Assembly: GCA_017557885.1 (NCBI GenBank)
Contig: JAFYXV010000002.1
Location: 255,056 to 319,055 of the forward strand
Length of the DNA stretch: 64,000 nt
DNA from: a bacterium
Lineage (GTDB): Bacteria > Auribacterota > UBA3054
Reading direction: 5' to 3'
The notes below the pieces were generated by a model. It saw nothing but the letters and a program-made list of their open reading frames with translations, was not told where the DNA came from and did not search any database. Of this stretch, positions 16,420 through 25,553 are shown piece by piece. Position numbers and translations under genes: made by a program. Position 1 is the first letter of the stretch; each line of letters begins with the position of its first letter.

Positions 16420-18645
16420 TCACTCCACTTTGGTGAGTTTCAGAACGGCCGAATCGTACTCCGGACGCATGGAGAAACCGATGCCGACTTCCATCAATGC
16501 CTCGCCGGTCAAAACCTCGCCGTTGACCACGGTGTGGAGTTTGGGATTGCCTTTTTTGTCCAGAAGGTAGTTGACTTCCTCCACTTTGTACCTGGCCTTG
16601 GGATCCAAGCCCTGGAGCTTCACGGGCGGCGGATAGTCGCCGCAATAGACCATGTTGAGGCCGTAGAAGAACTGCACGGCTTTTTTCTTGTTTTGAGAGA
16701 CGTACATTATGGAAGCGTAATTCTCTTTGTAGGGAGAAACGAGGCGGTAGAGGTCGCCCTGCTGGACAACGGGCCTTATTTCCTTTTTGTAAAGGTCGAT
16801 GGCCTTGGTGGAGAACTCAAGCTCCTCCTCGGTCATGTTCTTGGGATGCAGCTCAAGGCCCAGACGGCCGGACATGGCCACGTCGAAACGGTACTTGATG
16901 GGCGTCACTCTGCCTGTCTGATGGCTGGGAACGGCGGTGACATGGCAGGCCATGGCGTTGGCGGGATAGAACTGCGTCTCGCCCCACTGGATGAAGATCC
17001 TTTGCCTGGCGTCGGTGTCGTCGGAGCCCCAGAATTCCTCGGCGTGCTGCAGGAAGCCGTACTCCGCGTGGGCGCCGCCGGAAGAGCAAGCCTGGAAGAC
17101 GATCTTGGGGTATTTCTTGCGCAGTTTGGCGATAAGTTCATAAACGCCCATGGTGTAGTCGAACCAGAGGTTGGCGCATCTTTCGCCTTTCAGAAAATCC
17201 GAGCCGTAGTTCATGAAGTCCGCGTTGGCGTCCCACTTGATGTAGGAGAGGCCCGGGGCGGCTTTCAAAACTGCGTCGATCTGGTTGAAGATGTTTTCCC
17301 TGACCTCGGGGTTGGACATGTCCAGGACGACCTGGGTGCCGCCGCGGCCGCAGCGCAGTTCCCTGTTCTCGCCTCTTATGATCCACTCGGGATGGTCGTG
17401 GGCGATCTGGCTTCTGGTGTTGGCCATTTCCGGCTCGAACCAAAGGCCTAATTTAAGCCCCCGCTTCTTGGCCTGCTTGACAAGGTAATTGAGGCCCTTG
17501 GGAAGTTTCTCCCTGTTCCAGGTCCAGTCTCCCAAACCGGTGCAGCCGTTGTTGCGGACAAATTCGCCCTGGGCGAACCAGCCGTCGTCGATGACGAACA
17601 TCTCGCCGCCGATCCTCTTGACACCGTCCATCATGTCCAGAAGGACCTGGTCGGAAAGATTGAAATAAGCGCCCTCCCAGCTGTTCAGAAGAATGTTTCT
17701 CAGTTCGTGTCCCCTGGGAATGCAGAAATCCCTGGCCCAGGTGTGGAAGTTGCGGGAGACCTGGCCCTTTCCTTTGTCCGAGTAAGTGAGAAGGAATTTC
17801 GGGAGCGTCAGCGTCTTGCCGGGATCCAGGATATAGGGGCCGGAAAGGTTGGCGGCGCCGGCGTAGATGTGCAGATCGTCGTTGGCGTCGTGGAGGATGT
17901 CGATGTGCCAGGAGCCGGACCAGGCCAGGGCGCCGGCTATTATGTGACCCTCGGTCTCCGTGGCTTTTCCGCCGATGGAAAGCATAAAGGAGGGGTTGTT
18001 GCCCCAGGCGTCCCTGACGCCGGAACGGGCGTCCAATTCAAGATGTCCGCCGCGGGGGATCTCGCTTTCCGCCGCGAAAGCTTCCGAAGCCCAGGTGCCG
18101 TAGAGATTCTGGAGGAAGTAACGGTTGGAAAGGCCCCGGAACTTAAGTCCGGCGGAATCCATTCTGGGAAGCCTTACGGGCGTCTTCTCGTTGTGGCTCA
18201 GTTCCACCCAGGTCTCGATTATGTCGGTCTCGTGGGCCGCGCGGTAATGCTGTTTGACGAAGAAAGGATAAGCCCTGTCTTTGTAACTGAAGACATAGTG
18301 CTTGAAACCCTGCTTGTCCTTTATTTCCTCTATCCCCTCGCTCTTAAGTTCCGTGGTGGGGTCGCCGTTGGCGTGGATCGCCAAAAGGGCGCCGTGCTTG
18401 TTCATGGACTGCTGCTGGGGCTGAGTCTCCAAGTCTCCTCCGAAAGCCGGATAGGTTTCCTGAACGTTGCCGCCTAAAGTGTAGAACCAGCGCTCCGTCT
18501 GCCCCCACAGTTTCGCCACGTCCGCGGCGCTGGAGAGACGTTTGCCGTAATAAATAAGCGTCCATGTGTCCTTCCTGGGAACGAAGATCATCATGGTGTT
18601 TTTCGTTTTGATCTGAAAGATCTTTCCGACGGGGGCTTTTTTCAT
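16420..18645 (-). CDS. Alpha-galactosidase, GH36 family
   Basis: This 741-residue enzyme has the length and order of GH36: an N-terminal beta-supersandwich, a central (beta/alpha)8 barrel and a C-terminal beta domain. The catalytic nucleophile aspartate lies in LSYIKWDANADF near residue 472 and the acid/base aspartate in FWGSDDTDARQRIFIQWGE near residue 540. The CSSGGA motif (residues 517-522) is also typical. It would remove alpha-1,6-linked galactose from raffinose-family sugars or galactomannans. No signal peptide is present, so it probably acts in the cytoplasm. No transporter sits beside it. It is monocistronic, or reads through to the beta-helix gene. Confidence 0.94.
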   Translation of the reverse strand: MKKAPVGKIFQIKTKNTMMIFVPRKDTWTLIYYGKRLSSAADVAKLWGQTERWFYTLGGNVQETYPAFGGDLETQPQQQSMNKHGALLAIHANGDPTTELKSEGIEEIKDKQGFKHYVFSYKDRAYPFFVKQHYRAAHETDIIETWVELSHNEKTPVRLPRMDSAGLKFRGLSNRYFLQNLYGTWASEAFAAESEIPRGGHLELDARSGVRDAWGNNPSFMLSIGGKATETEGHIIAGALAWSGSWHIDILHDANDDLHIYAGAANLSGPYILDPGKTLTLPKFLLTYSDKGKGQVSRNFHTWARDFCIPRGHELRNILLNSWEGAYFNLSDQVLLDMMDGVKRIGGEMFVIDDGWFAQGEFVRNNGCTGLGDWTWNREKLPKGLNYLVKQAKKRGLKLGLWFEPEMANTRSQIAHDHPEWIIRGENRELRCGRGGTQVVLDMSNPEVRENIFNQIDAVLKAAPGLSYIKWDANADFMNYGSDFLKGERCANLWFDYTMGVYELIAKLRKKYPKIVFQACSSGGAHAEYGFLQHAEEFWGSDDTDARQRIFIQWGETQFYPANAMACHVTAVPSHQTGRVTPIKYRFDVAMSGRLGLELHPKNMTEEELEFSTKAIDLYKKEIRPVVQQGDLYRLVSPYKENYASIMYVSQNKKKAVQFFYGLNMVYCGDYPPPVKLQGLDPKARYKVEEVNYLLDKKGNPKLHTVVNGEVLTGEALMEVGIGFSMRPEYDSAVLKLTKVE

Positions 18646-18688
18646 TCTCTTAAATTTGGTTTTAGGTTATGAAGAGTTTATAAGCAAT

Positions 18689-18697
18689 ATTTTACCA
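18689..18697 (-). promoter_or_regulatory. Extended -10 element for the alpha-galactosidase gene
   Basis: TGGTAAAAT on the minus strand at 18697-18689, 43 nt before the ATG at 18645. The -35 region (about 18711-18716) reads TTTGCG, a weak match. Confidence 0.55.
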
Positions 18698-18822
18698 AAA
18701 TCGCCTTTTCCGCAAATGGTCTTCCGGCAGACGAGTTTAGCCCGGATATGAGCGGGCGGGGAAAACCTCCGACGCAACTTTTTCCGATTTTTGTCCGTTA
18801 GTTTAAAAAAGGAGCACAAATT

Positions 18823-19104
18823 ATGAAAAAGATCTTTCTTGCCGTCACCGTCCTCTTCTTTCTCTCTATCAGCGCCTACGCCACGCCGCCCTCCGGCGGC
18901 GGAGGGAGCGGCAGCGGAGGCCTCTCCCCGATCGGGGAGATCTACTGCGGCGGGGCGCAGACCAGCGTCCTAAGGAACGGACGACCCTTGTCCGGCTCTT
19001 CTTCCCTGGAGACCTACAGCCGGATCTTCCTCCTGCCGGAACCGGGGCTGCTTCCCCTCTTCCTGGCCCTTTTCCTAATCTCTAAAAAAACCAAACGGAG
19101 TTGA
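18823..19104 (+). CDS. Small exported protein with PEP-CTERM-like tail
   Basis: A 93-residue protein with signal peptide KKIFLAVTVLFFLSISAYA, a Gly/Ser-rich stretch (PPSGGGGSGSGG), a short central part with a single Cys, and a C-terminal end LLPEPGLLPLFLALFLISKKTKRS (residues 70-93). That end is Pro-Glu-Pro, a hydrophobic helix and a basic tail, as in PEP-CTERM sorting signals. This family is cut and anchored by an exosortase, which is not in the window. An AAGGAG site lies 8 nt before the ATG. It overlaps no neighbour but lies only 1 nt before the next gene, so the two are surely co-transcribed. Confidence 0.8.
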   Translation: MKKIFLAVTVLFFLSISAYATPPSGGGGSGSGGLSPIGEIYCGGAQTSVLRNGRPLSGSSSLETYSRIFLLPEPGLLPLFLALFLISKKTKRS

Positions 19105-19105
19105 A

Positions 19106-20824
19106 ATGAAAAAAACAATTGCCTTACTTTGCCTTGCCGTTGCGGCGCTGAGCCTGCGGGCGCAGGACCCCCTGCTGCCCGTGAGACTGGAGCTTGACTC
19201 CTCCTTTGCGCCGGCCAATTCCACGGCCTACCTGAAATTTACCATCCACACGGGGAACCCCGCTTCCGTTCTCTGGTCCAACAGTCTGCTGACTCCGGAC
19301 TACGAGCCCCTTTACGGCGTGGCCTGTCAGCTGAGCGGCAGCACCGCTTATCTCCTTCTGGGCAACACAGCGCTGCCCAATATGGCGGCGCTGCCCAAAG
19401 ACCTCTTCTCCGAAGGATCTGTCAGAAAAATAAGGGTCTGGATCGCCTCGAGCGCCAACGGGAGCTTCAGGCAGCTGACGCCGGATCTCGACCTGGTGGC
19501 CGCGCCCTATTCCCTTTATTCCGAGGAAAGCAAGGACGTGGACCCGGCCGTCATCGCCGAACACACCGGATCTCTTGCCTCCCTCAACAATTCCCTTAGG
19601 ACCGCCAACGCCAAAATAGCCGGATTGCAGGCGGTCTCCACGGGCTTGACCAACGGGACCGTCACCATCCCCTCGGCTGCCTCCTTCTTCAGCCGTCTTG
19701 TCACGGGAGCCTCCGGCGAGACGATCTACAAGATAAGCTCGGCGGTGAAAGGGCCGCCCGCCCCCGCCCTGACGCCCGAGCATTTCAGCATAACCTACGC
19801 CACGCATTTTTCCAGCTCCATCAGGGTAAAGGAAACCGCTTATCCCGAAAGCGTGACGCTTTACTTTAAAAACGCTTCGGAGATAGCGCCGCCCCAGGCG
19901 GTCTGCATTTTCCTGCCCAAGGCCGAGATCACGCTGTTGGCCAGCGCCGTTTCCGTCTCCACCGCCGCCTTCCCCCGCTGCGTTTACAGTTTTTCCCAAA
20001 ACGTTTCCCGCCTGGTACCGGGGGAATATTACGTTGGTTTGCGGACGACCTCCGGCAACGCGGCGATCCACCCCTATGTCTGCCAAAGCTACCGGCAGGG
20101 CGGCTCGCGGTATTATTACGAAGAGCCTGAGATAGAGCCCGTCATATCCGCCACCGTTCCGACCGTCGGACCCTATTGGAAATTCAGCGACGCCAAGGAG
20201 CTGTGGTTCGAGATCTCCTTCAGGGAAGACACGGGCCTGGCGCTCTCCTCCGCCGGGCTGACGGTGAAAGGCGGGCTCAGCGTCGGCTCCGACGCGGTGT
20301 TAACGGAGAGGAACATTTCGGGGAACGTTTCCTCCCTTCTGGGAGAAAGCGTTTTCATCGGCGAAGAGGCGCTCTCGCCGGATCTGAGAAGCAAGCTCAT
20401 AACCACCGCCGGCGGCTCCATAACGGGCGCCCTGACGGTGGCCGACCTTAGGCTTCCCAACAACGGCAACTGGTACATAGGGACCGCCTCCGCCCGCTGC
20501 GACCTGGTCCTGGTCAACACCAACGCCTGCCTGAGGTCTGAAACGGGAGACCTCCTCCTAGGCGCCTCAGGAAATATCAGGCCGCTGGCCTTCGTGGATT
20601 TCTCCCCCTCCCAGGGCGGCCGCGCGGATATTCCCAAAGGCAAAACGGAGATCGTCCTTTTCTCCTCCGGCATCTCCGACAATTCCGTCATCTGTGTCAC
20701 TCCCGCCCAGAGGATCGACACGCTCTACTGGGTGGAGACAGACCCGCTTGGAAGGGCCAAGCTCTGCCTGGGGACGGCCCTTGACCACACCGTGAGTTTT
20801 CACTATGTCCTCCTTAGAAAATAA
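19106..20824 (+). CDS. Secreted fibre-like protein of unknown function
   Basis: This 572-residue protein has a signal peptide ending near ALSLRAQ. Residues 20-140 (PVRLELDSSFAPANSTAYL, then ALWSN-like and LDLVAAPYSLYSEE) follow a pattern common in exported proteins that resemble bacteriophage tail-fibre heads. A later segment, LITTAGGSITGALTVADLRLP (residues 432-452), closely recalls the GGSMTGALTL repeats of tail fibres. I do not see a chaperone domain or a sorting tail. Its position straight after the small PEP-CTERM protein suggests a surface-displayed structure; this is inference. The family is otherwise unknown to me. Confidence 0.8.
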   Translation: MKKTIALLCLAVAALSLRAQDPLLPVRLELDSSFAPANSTAYLKFTIHTGNPASVLWSNSLLTPDYEPLYGVACQLSGSTAYLLLGNTALPNMAALPKDLFSEGSVRKIRVWIASSANGSFRQLTPDLDLVAAPYSLYSEESKDVDPAVIAEHTGSLASLNNSLRTANAKIAGLQAVSTGLTNGTVTIPSAASFFSRLVTGASGETIYKISSAVKGPPAPALTPEHFSITYATHFSSSIRVKETAYPESVTLYFKNASEIAPPQAVCIFLPKAEITLLASAVSVSTAAFPRCVYSFSQNVSRLVPGEYYVGLRTTSGNAAIHPYVCQSYRQGGSRYYYEEPEIEPVISATVPTVGPYWKFSDAKELWFEISFREDTGLALSSAGLTVKGGLSVGSDAVLTERNISGNVSSLLGESVFIGEEALSPDLRSKLITTAGGSITGALTVADLRLPNNGNWYIGTASARCDLVLVNTNACLRSETGDLLLGASGNIRPLAFVDFSPSQGGRADIPKGKTEIVLFSSGISDNSVICVTPAQRIDTLYWVETDPLGRAKLCLGTALDHTVSFHYVLLRK

Positions 20825-20889
20825 GCGTTTAAAAAGGCGCCGCGGGTTTTGTCCCCCTCCTTTCTCTGACGGCATCTTTTTTAACGCCA

Positions 20890-20912
20890 GGGAGGAGAGC
20901 TCATCTCCTCCC
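20890..20912 (+). other. Perfect 9-bp hairpin in the leader of the lipase-like gene
   Basis: GGGAGGAGA (20890-20898) pairs perfectly with TCTCCTCCC (20904-20912) across a 5-nt loop, 24 nt before the next ATG. There is no T-run, so it is not a standard terminator. It also locks a strong Shine-Dalgarno-like sequence in a stem. Confidence 0.7.
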
Positions 20913-20935
20913 GCCAACCCCATGAATCAGACACC

Positions 20936-22354
20936 ATGTCAAAACGCATCCCAACTTTTCTCCTGCTGTGCGCCTGCGCGCTGCTGTCTGATGATCAGCT
21001 TGACAACGACCACATCCTGCGCTTCAACAGGGAAAACCTCACCAACAGCTTTTCGGTGAGAAACAATCTTCTGAACTACGCCGGCTATGAAAACCCGGGC
21101 GACTGGCTCTCCTTCGAAACAGTGGACAACGGCGGCACGATGATATTCATCGCGGAAAACGCCGAGGAATACCTGGACCGCCGGGACGCAATGGTTTCCG
21201 TGACCTACGAGGGCAGCAACTCCTTCGGCCAGGCCGTCTCGGAGGGCCGCGCCTTCCGTTTCCTCTGTCAATGGGACGACTGCGGAGCGATAAGGGAGGA
21301 CGAACCGTCCCCCGGCTCCATCGCGGCGACGCCCAAGGATTTCCTCGGCTCCGCTCCGGACGAAGACACCTGGCACTTCACGCCCGCAAGGCAAGCCTAC
21401 TGCCTGGAATACGCCGCCAGCAACGATCTTTTGGTCGTGGCCAGGCAAAGCGGCGGGCAGGTCTGGAGCAACGCCGTGGAGACCATCGGAAGCAACGCCA
21501 AAAGGCTTTACCTTACGAACATCGCGCTGAACAGCCAGGTGAACTTCAAGCTCTCCAACCCCTCCTCCAACCAGACAAGCACCATATCGTACAGGCTGAA
21601 CCTGACGCCCGTCCGGCCGCTGATACTGGTCCACGGCATCCGCTCCAGCCCCACCAGCCCCTCCGATCCTGGAAGCGCCTTCGGAGAATTCAAGGAAAAG
21701 GCGTTCAAATACAAGGAATTCCCTCCGGTCATGGTCTTTGATTTCCCCTGGAATTCCAACCGGGGAAGCATCCTGGATTACTGCGGAGGCCTTGCCGACA
21801 TCCGCACGCTTTACGGCTTCGCCTACGGAAAATGCGGCGACTGGAAGCTGAAGCCCGTTTTCTTCGTCCACTCCATGGGAGGGCTCCTCCTGCTGGAGCA
21901 GCTGAAGGAGGACGGTTTCAGAAGTTTCGCCAATGCGCTCATATTCGGAGGCTCGCCTTTCTGCGGCTCCGACCTCGCCAACTTCTTAAATTTCAAAAGG
22001 GCCGGGAAAGCCATGAAGCTGGTGGGCCGGGCCCTCAACAAAGTCAGGACCACGGACAAAAACCTCAAGCTCCTCGCCCGGGGCTCCTCCGAGATCTGGA
22101 AAAGGATGAAGGATCTTCCCGGCGAGATCAAATCCCTCTTCATCGTGGGAGACGGGAAAAACGCTTATCCCACCGGCCAGGGCGACGGCACCGTGAACCT
22201 CTCCTCCGCTTCGCTGAAAAATTCCGTCCCCTGGCCCGAAGGCGAGATACTGAACGTCGGGCTGGAGCACGGCGAGATCGTGGAAATAAATTTTCCGCCG
22301 CACCCGAAGCACCTGAACATAATCAATAAGATCAAAACGATCCTGGAGCACTGA
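20936..22354 (+). CDS. Lipase-like alpha/beta hydrolase, exported
   Basis: A 472-residue protein with a short hydrophobic N-terminus (PTFLLLCACALL) that may be a signal peptide. The first 210 residues form an unrecognised domain. The hydrolase part begins with RPLILVHGIRSSPTSPSD (oxyanion-hole HG motif). The nucleophile follows in VFFVHSMGGLLLLEQL near residue 309, an HSMGG form of GXSXG. Late residues GDGTVNLSS (Asp) and GLEHGEIVE (His) complete a likely triad. This resembles PGAP1/lipase families that act on esters of lipids or GPI. It shares the bases ATGA with the next gene and belongs to the exported four-gene cluster. Confidence 0.85.
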   Translation: MSKRIPTFLLLCACALLSDDQLDNDHILRFNRENLTNSFSVRNNLLNYAGYENPGDWLSFETVDNGGTMIFIAENAEEYLDRRDAMVSVTYEGSNSFGQAVSEGRAFRFLCQWDDCGAIREDEPSPGSIAATPKDFLGSAPDEDTWHFTPARQAYCLEYAASNDLLVVARQSGGQVWSNAVETIGSNAKRLYLTNIALNSQVNFKLSNPSSNQTSTISYRLNLTPVRPLILVHGIRSSPTSPSDPGSAFGEFKEKAFKYKEFPPVMVFDFPWNSNRGSILDYCGGLADIRTLYGFAYGKCGDWKLKPVFFVHSMGGLLLLEQLKEDGFRSFANALIFGGSPFCGSDLANFLNFKRAGKAMKLVGRALNKVRTTDKNLKLLARGSSEIWKRMKDLPGEIKSLFIVGDGKNAYPTGQGDGTVNLSSASLKNSVPWPEGEILNVGLEHGEIVEINFPPHPKHLNIINKIKTILEH

Positions 22355-24078
22355 TGAAAAAATATTTGTTTCTTTTCCTTCTGGCCCCCGCCCTTCTGGG
22401 CGGCTACAACACCTCGTTGGAAATAAGGAAGGATCTTCCCGGTCTGGATATATTGATAAGCGAGGACGGCCTCAAGTGGAATTATCTGGAGGAAGGGGAA
22501 GGCTTCGAAAAAGACTACCTTTACTCCTCCCTGGAGATCCCGGAAAAAAACAAGACCTGTTATTTTTCCCTGGGCAGAAAAACTCCTTTCAAACACGCCC
22601 GCTCGCTTTTCCGGGCCCTCAGGCCGCTCAGCGCCCCCCTGGCGGCTCCCCTGAAATCCCGGGCCTCCAACTTCCTGGATCTTTCCCTCGGCAAAGCCAC
22701 GGCGGGAAGATCCGTAAACCTGGACGGCCTGGAGGTGAAAAAGCTCGCCTTCTCCCTTCTGCCCGACGCCGACGAGGACGGCCTGCCCGACGATAAGGAA
22801 TACGCCCTCTACGGAGCCTGGCCGGGGCTTTGGGACACCGACGGCGACGGATTGCACGACGGGATAGAAGCCTTTGGCGGGCTCTCTCCCTTCCTGGCCG
22901 ACAGCGACGGCGACGGGCTCACGGACGCGAACGACCCTCACCCCCTCGTTCCGGAGTTTGGATTGTCCTACGAGGCCTGGTCCTCCCATTGGGCGCGCGT
23001 CGTAAACCAAAGGCCGAGTCTCAACGCTCCCGGGATCTTGAGCGAAAGCAATTACGTCGCCGGAAGGACGCCGCTCCAGGGTGCCGGAGCGGGCGAGGCT
23101 GTCTTCTCCCCTGCTTTTGTGACCGTCGGCGGGATCCGCGAACTCACCAACGCCTTTTCCCTGACCTTTTTCTCCGAAGGCTCGGTGACAGGACTGGTCT
23201 TGTTCAGCGAAGAAGCGGAACTCGTCCCGGATTCGGTGCAGCTGATCCCGGAGGATATGCTGCCCGCCGTTCCCGAAGGCCGCGGCGCCCTGCCCTTCCT
23301 GGCCCGCCACGGAATGCCTTTAAATTTTACGCTGATCCTGAAGGAAGTTCCGGAGGAAAACGAAGAGATCCGCCTTGTGACATCGGTTGGCTTGCGAAGC
23401 GAAAAGCTCATAGTGGCGGCATTAGGGGCGCAGCCTGCCAAGCCGACGCTTCTGCTTCCGGAGAACAAAAGTCAAGTCAGCCAAAGCGTAAGCTTCCGCT
23501 GGGAATATCCGGGTAACAACGTCACCAACTATATCCTTAGCGTGAGCGGCGAGGAATACCGGGAGTTTTCCCTTTCCGGCTCCTCCTTCGAGCTTGCCCT
23601 TTCCTCTTCCGGAAACTACGCCTGGAGCGTCACGGCTCAAGGGCCGGGTTTTGAAAGCGAGAGCGAGACACGGATCTTTTTCTATTCCAGCCCGCAGGGC
23701 GAAGCGGACGGCGACGGCGACGGCTATTCCGACAACGAGGAAAAACGCCTGGGCTCCGATCCCCAGGATTCCCGGGACGTTCCCTTGCAGGCGGTCTCCA
23801 ACGCCCTTTTGAGAGCAAGTAAGGATCTGTTTTTCAGCCATAGGCTGCAGGCCCGGGGCGGCCTGCGTCCCCTGAGTTTCCGAGCCCTCTCGGTTCTTCC
23901 CCGGGGGCTGAAGCTTAGCCGGGAGGGCTTGCTGACCGGACTGCCTCTCCGCAAGGGAAGGTTCCCCCTGCGGGTGGAAATTTCCGACCAGGCGGAAAAG
24001 AGCCTCGTCACCGAAACGGAGATCGTAATTGAAAACGGCCGGAGCGACATCCTCAAACTCGGCGGAAACGATCGCTAA
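22354..24078 (+). CDS. Secreted calcium-repeat (TSP3-like) and Ig-like protein
   Basis: This 574-residue protein starts with signal peptide MKKYLFLFLLAPALLGGY. Residues 130-190 hold aspartate-rich thrombospondin type-3-like repeats (DADEDGLPDDKEYAL, WDTDGDGLHDGIEAF, DSDGDGLTDANDPHPLV). A beta-sandwich region follows, then a fibronectin-like PTLLLPENKSQVSQSVSFRW stretch from about residue 367. A single late calcium repeat comes next (DGDGDGYSDNEEKRLGSDPQDS), and finally a putative Ig (He_PIG) domain with SFRALSVLPRGLKLSREGLLTGLPLRKGRFPLRVEI. It shares the same architecture as the protein at 26468-28081. The start overlaps the lipase stop by ATGA, so the two are translationally coupled. Confidence 0.9.
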   Translation: MKKYLFLFLLAPALLGGYNTSLEIRKDLPGLDILISEDGLKWNYLEEGEGFEKDYLYSSLEIPEKNKTCYFSLGRKTPFKHARSLFRALRPLSAPLAAPLKSRASNFLDLSLGKATAGRSVNLDGLEVKKLAFSLLPDADEDGLPDDKEYALYGAWPGLWDTDGDGLHDGIEAFGGLSPFLADSDGDGLTDANDPHPLVPEFGLSYEAWSSHWARVVNQRPSLNAPGILSESNYVAGRTPLQGAGAGEAVFSPAFVTVGGIRELTNAFSLTFFSEGSVTGLVLFSEEAELVPDSVQLIPEDMLPAVPEGRGALPFLARHGMPLNFTLILKEVPEENEEIRLVTSVGLRSEKLIVAALGAQPAKPTLLLPENKSQVSQSVSFRWEYPGNNVTNYILSVSGEEYREFSLSGSSFELALSSSGNYAWSVTAQGPGFESESETRIFFYSSPQGEADGDGDGYSDNEEKRLGSDPQDSRDVPLQAVSNALLRASKDLFFSHRLQARGGLRPLSFRALSVLPRGLKLSREGLLTGLPLRKGRFPLRVEISDQAEKSLVTETEIVIENGRSDILKLGGNDR

Positions 24079-24102
24079 GAAGCGTCTCGCCGCGGCGCTT
24101 TT

Positions 24103-24111
24103 TGCTAAAAT
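24103..24111 (+). promoter_or_regulatory. Extended -10 element for the ATP-grasp gene
   Basis: TGCTAAAAT at 24103-24111 lies 41 nt upstream of the GTG start at 24153, with AAGGA just before the start. Confidence 0.5.
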
Positions 24112-24152
24112 GAGTTCAAACCCAATCGTTTATCGGAACAAAAAGGAACGCC

Positions 24153-25520
24153 GTGAAAAGAGGAAACGAAGTCAAACCTTTGTGCGATTTTTACGCCGGG
24201 GATCTGGAGCGCTTCAATTTTCTGAAAAAAGAGCTGCACCTGTATTTAAGGCAGAAAAACATCAAATACGGGGAATTTCTGCTGCACGCGGAAATGGCCC
24301 CCCTCTTGATAAACCGTAAGGAACTGCAGGCCTTCAGGGACACCGCGGAACTCGTTCTGAAAGGCTGCGAGATATTTTCCCGCCTGGCCCTGGAAAACGA
24401 AAAATGGCTGAAGGACTGCCTGCCGGGCGGCACGATGCGGGAGCTGGCCAAAGTCGATCCCGGCTACGATCAGTTCATCCCCTGCGCGCGCTTCGACTCT
24501 TTTCCGAAAAAGTCCGGTCCGGTTCTTATAGAACTGAACACGGACGGCTGCTCCGCCATGAGCAACATCGACGCTTTTCAAAAGCTGTACCTGGAGCTGA
24601 TAGCGAAGGAAAAATTCTCCGGCCTGGCCTCCGCCGCCGCGCCGGAGATCATGCCGCATCTTTTGGAAACGCTTATAAAGTGCTACCGTTCCTTCAGGAA
24701 ACGCTTTCCCAACGCCGCCGCGCCCTGGCCGGCCAGGCCGACCGTCGCCATTCTGGACTGGGAAGAGGAACCCACCAGCTGGGAATTTTACGCCTGCGCG
24801 GAATATTTCCGCAGCAAAGGCTTCAAGACCGTTGTTACGGATCCTTCCCAATTGCGGTATTCGGAAGGCATACTGAGCGTAGCCGGGGAAAGGATCCATC
24901 TTGTTTACCGCCGCCTCCTGGGGGAGGACTGGGAGAAGAAGCCCAAGCTTTTGGAGCCCCTGGCCGCCGCCTACCGGGACCACAAGGTCTGCTTGGTCGG
25001 CTCTCCCCGCTCCCAGATCGCCTTCAGCAAAAAGCTTTTCGCCTACCTGAGACACCAAGAGGTCTTGAAGCGCTTCCCGCCCAAAGTCAGGGAAGCCGTC
25101 CTGAAGACCGTCCCCTGGACCATCCCCTTGAAAAAAAGCTTGAAAAAAGTCCTTTTCAAAGGCAGGGAGATCGATCCCCTTCCCTTTGTCCTGGAAAACA
25201 AGGACTTCTTCGTTCTGAAGCCCTGCGTCTCGAAATGCGGGCTGGGCATCCTACAGGGCTGCCACACGGAAAAAGAAGCCTGGCAAAAAGCGGTGAAAGC
25301 CGCTTTGAAAAAAGATTTCATCATCCAGGAGTTCGTGCCCTTGGAAACGGCGCTCTTCCCGGTCCACGGTAAGACAAGGGAAGACGAGAAGCGCTACCTG
25401 CACACTGGACTTTATGTCTTCGGAGGCAAGTTTTCCGGCTTCTTCGGCCGGACCTGCAAGGATCCGCTCTTGACGCTGCGCCACGGCGAAAGAATGCTGG
25501 CCGTGCTGGTGAAGAAATAA
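24153..25520 (+). CDS. Circularly permuted ATP-grasp protein
   Basis: This 455-residue protein starts with GTG. Several motifs fit the circularly permuted ATP-grasp group related to glutathionylspermidine synthetase: GPVLIELNTDGCSAMSNIDAF (residues 122-142), TVAILDWEEEPTSWEFYACAEYF (201-223), IHLVYRRLLGEDW (249-261), FFVLKPCVSKCGLGILQG (353-370) and FIIQEFVPLETALFPV (390-405). Such enzymes use ATP to join a carboxylate to an amine, often on peptides or polyamines. No peptide precursor or amidase partner is adjacent. It is monocistronic, ended by a strong terminator, with a regulator encoded convergently. Confidence 0.85.
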   Translation: MKRGNEVKPLCDFYAGDLERFNFLKKELHLYLRQKNIKYGEFLLHAEMAPLLINRKELQAFRDTAELVLKGCEIFSRLALENEKWLKDCLPGGTMRELAKVDPGYDQFIPCARFDSFPKKSGPVLIELNTDGCSAMSNIDAFQKLYLELIAKEKFSGLASAAAPEIMPHLLETLIKCYRSFRKRFPNAAAPWPARPTVAILDWEEEPTSWEFYACAEYFRSKGFKTVVTDPSQLRYSEGILSVAGERIHLVYRRLLGEDWEKKPKLLEPLAAAYRDHKVCLVGSPRSQIAFSKKLFAYLRHQEVLKRFPPKVREAVLKTVPWTIPLKKSLKKVLFKGREIDPLPFVLENKDFFVLKPCVSKCGLGILQGCHTEKEAWQKAVKAALKKDFIIQEFVPLETALFPVHGKTREDEKRYLHTGLYVFGGKFSGFFGRTCKDPLLTLRHGERMLAVLVKK

Positions 25521-25525
25521 CGGGA

Positions 25526-25553
25526 GGGGGGCCCGAAGGCCCCCCCTTTTTTT
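25526..25553 (+). terminator. Strong terminator between convergent genes
   Basis: An 8-bp GGGGGGCC/GGCCCCCC stem (25526-25533 with 25538-25545) with loop CGAA is followed by seven T. On the other strand the loop is TTCG closed by C-G, a very stable tetraloop, though without a T-run. Confidence 0.92.
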
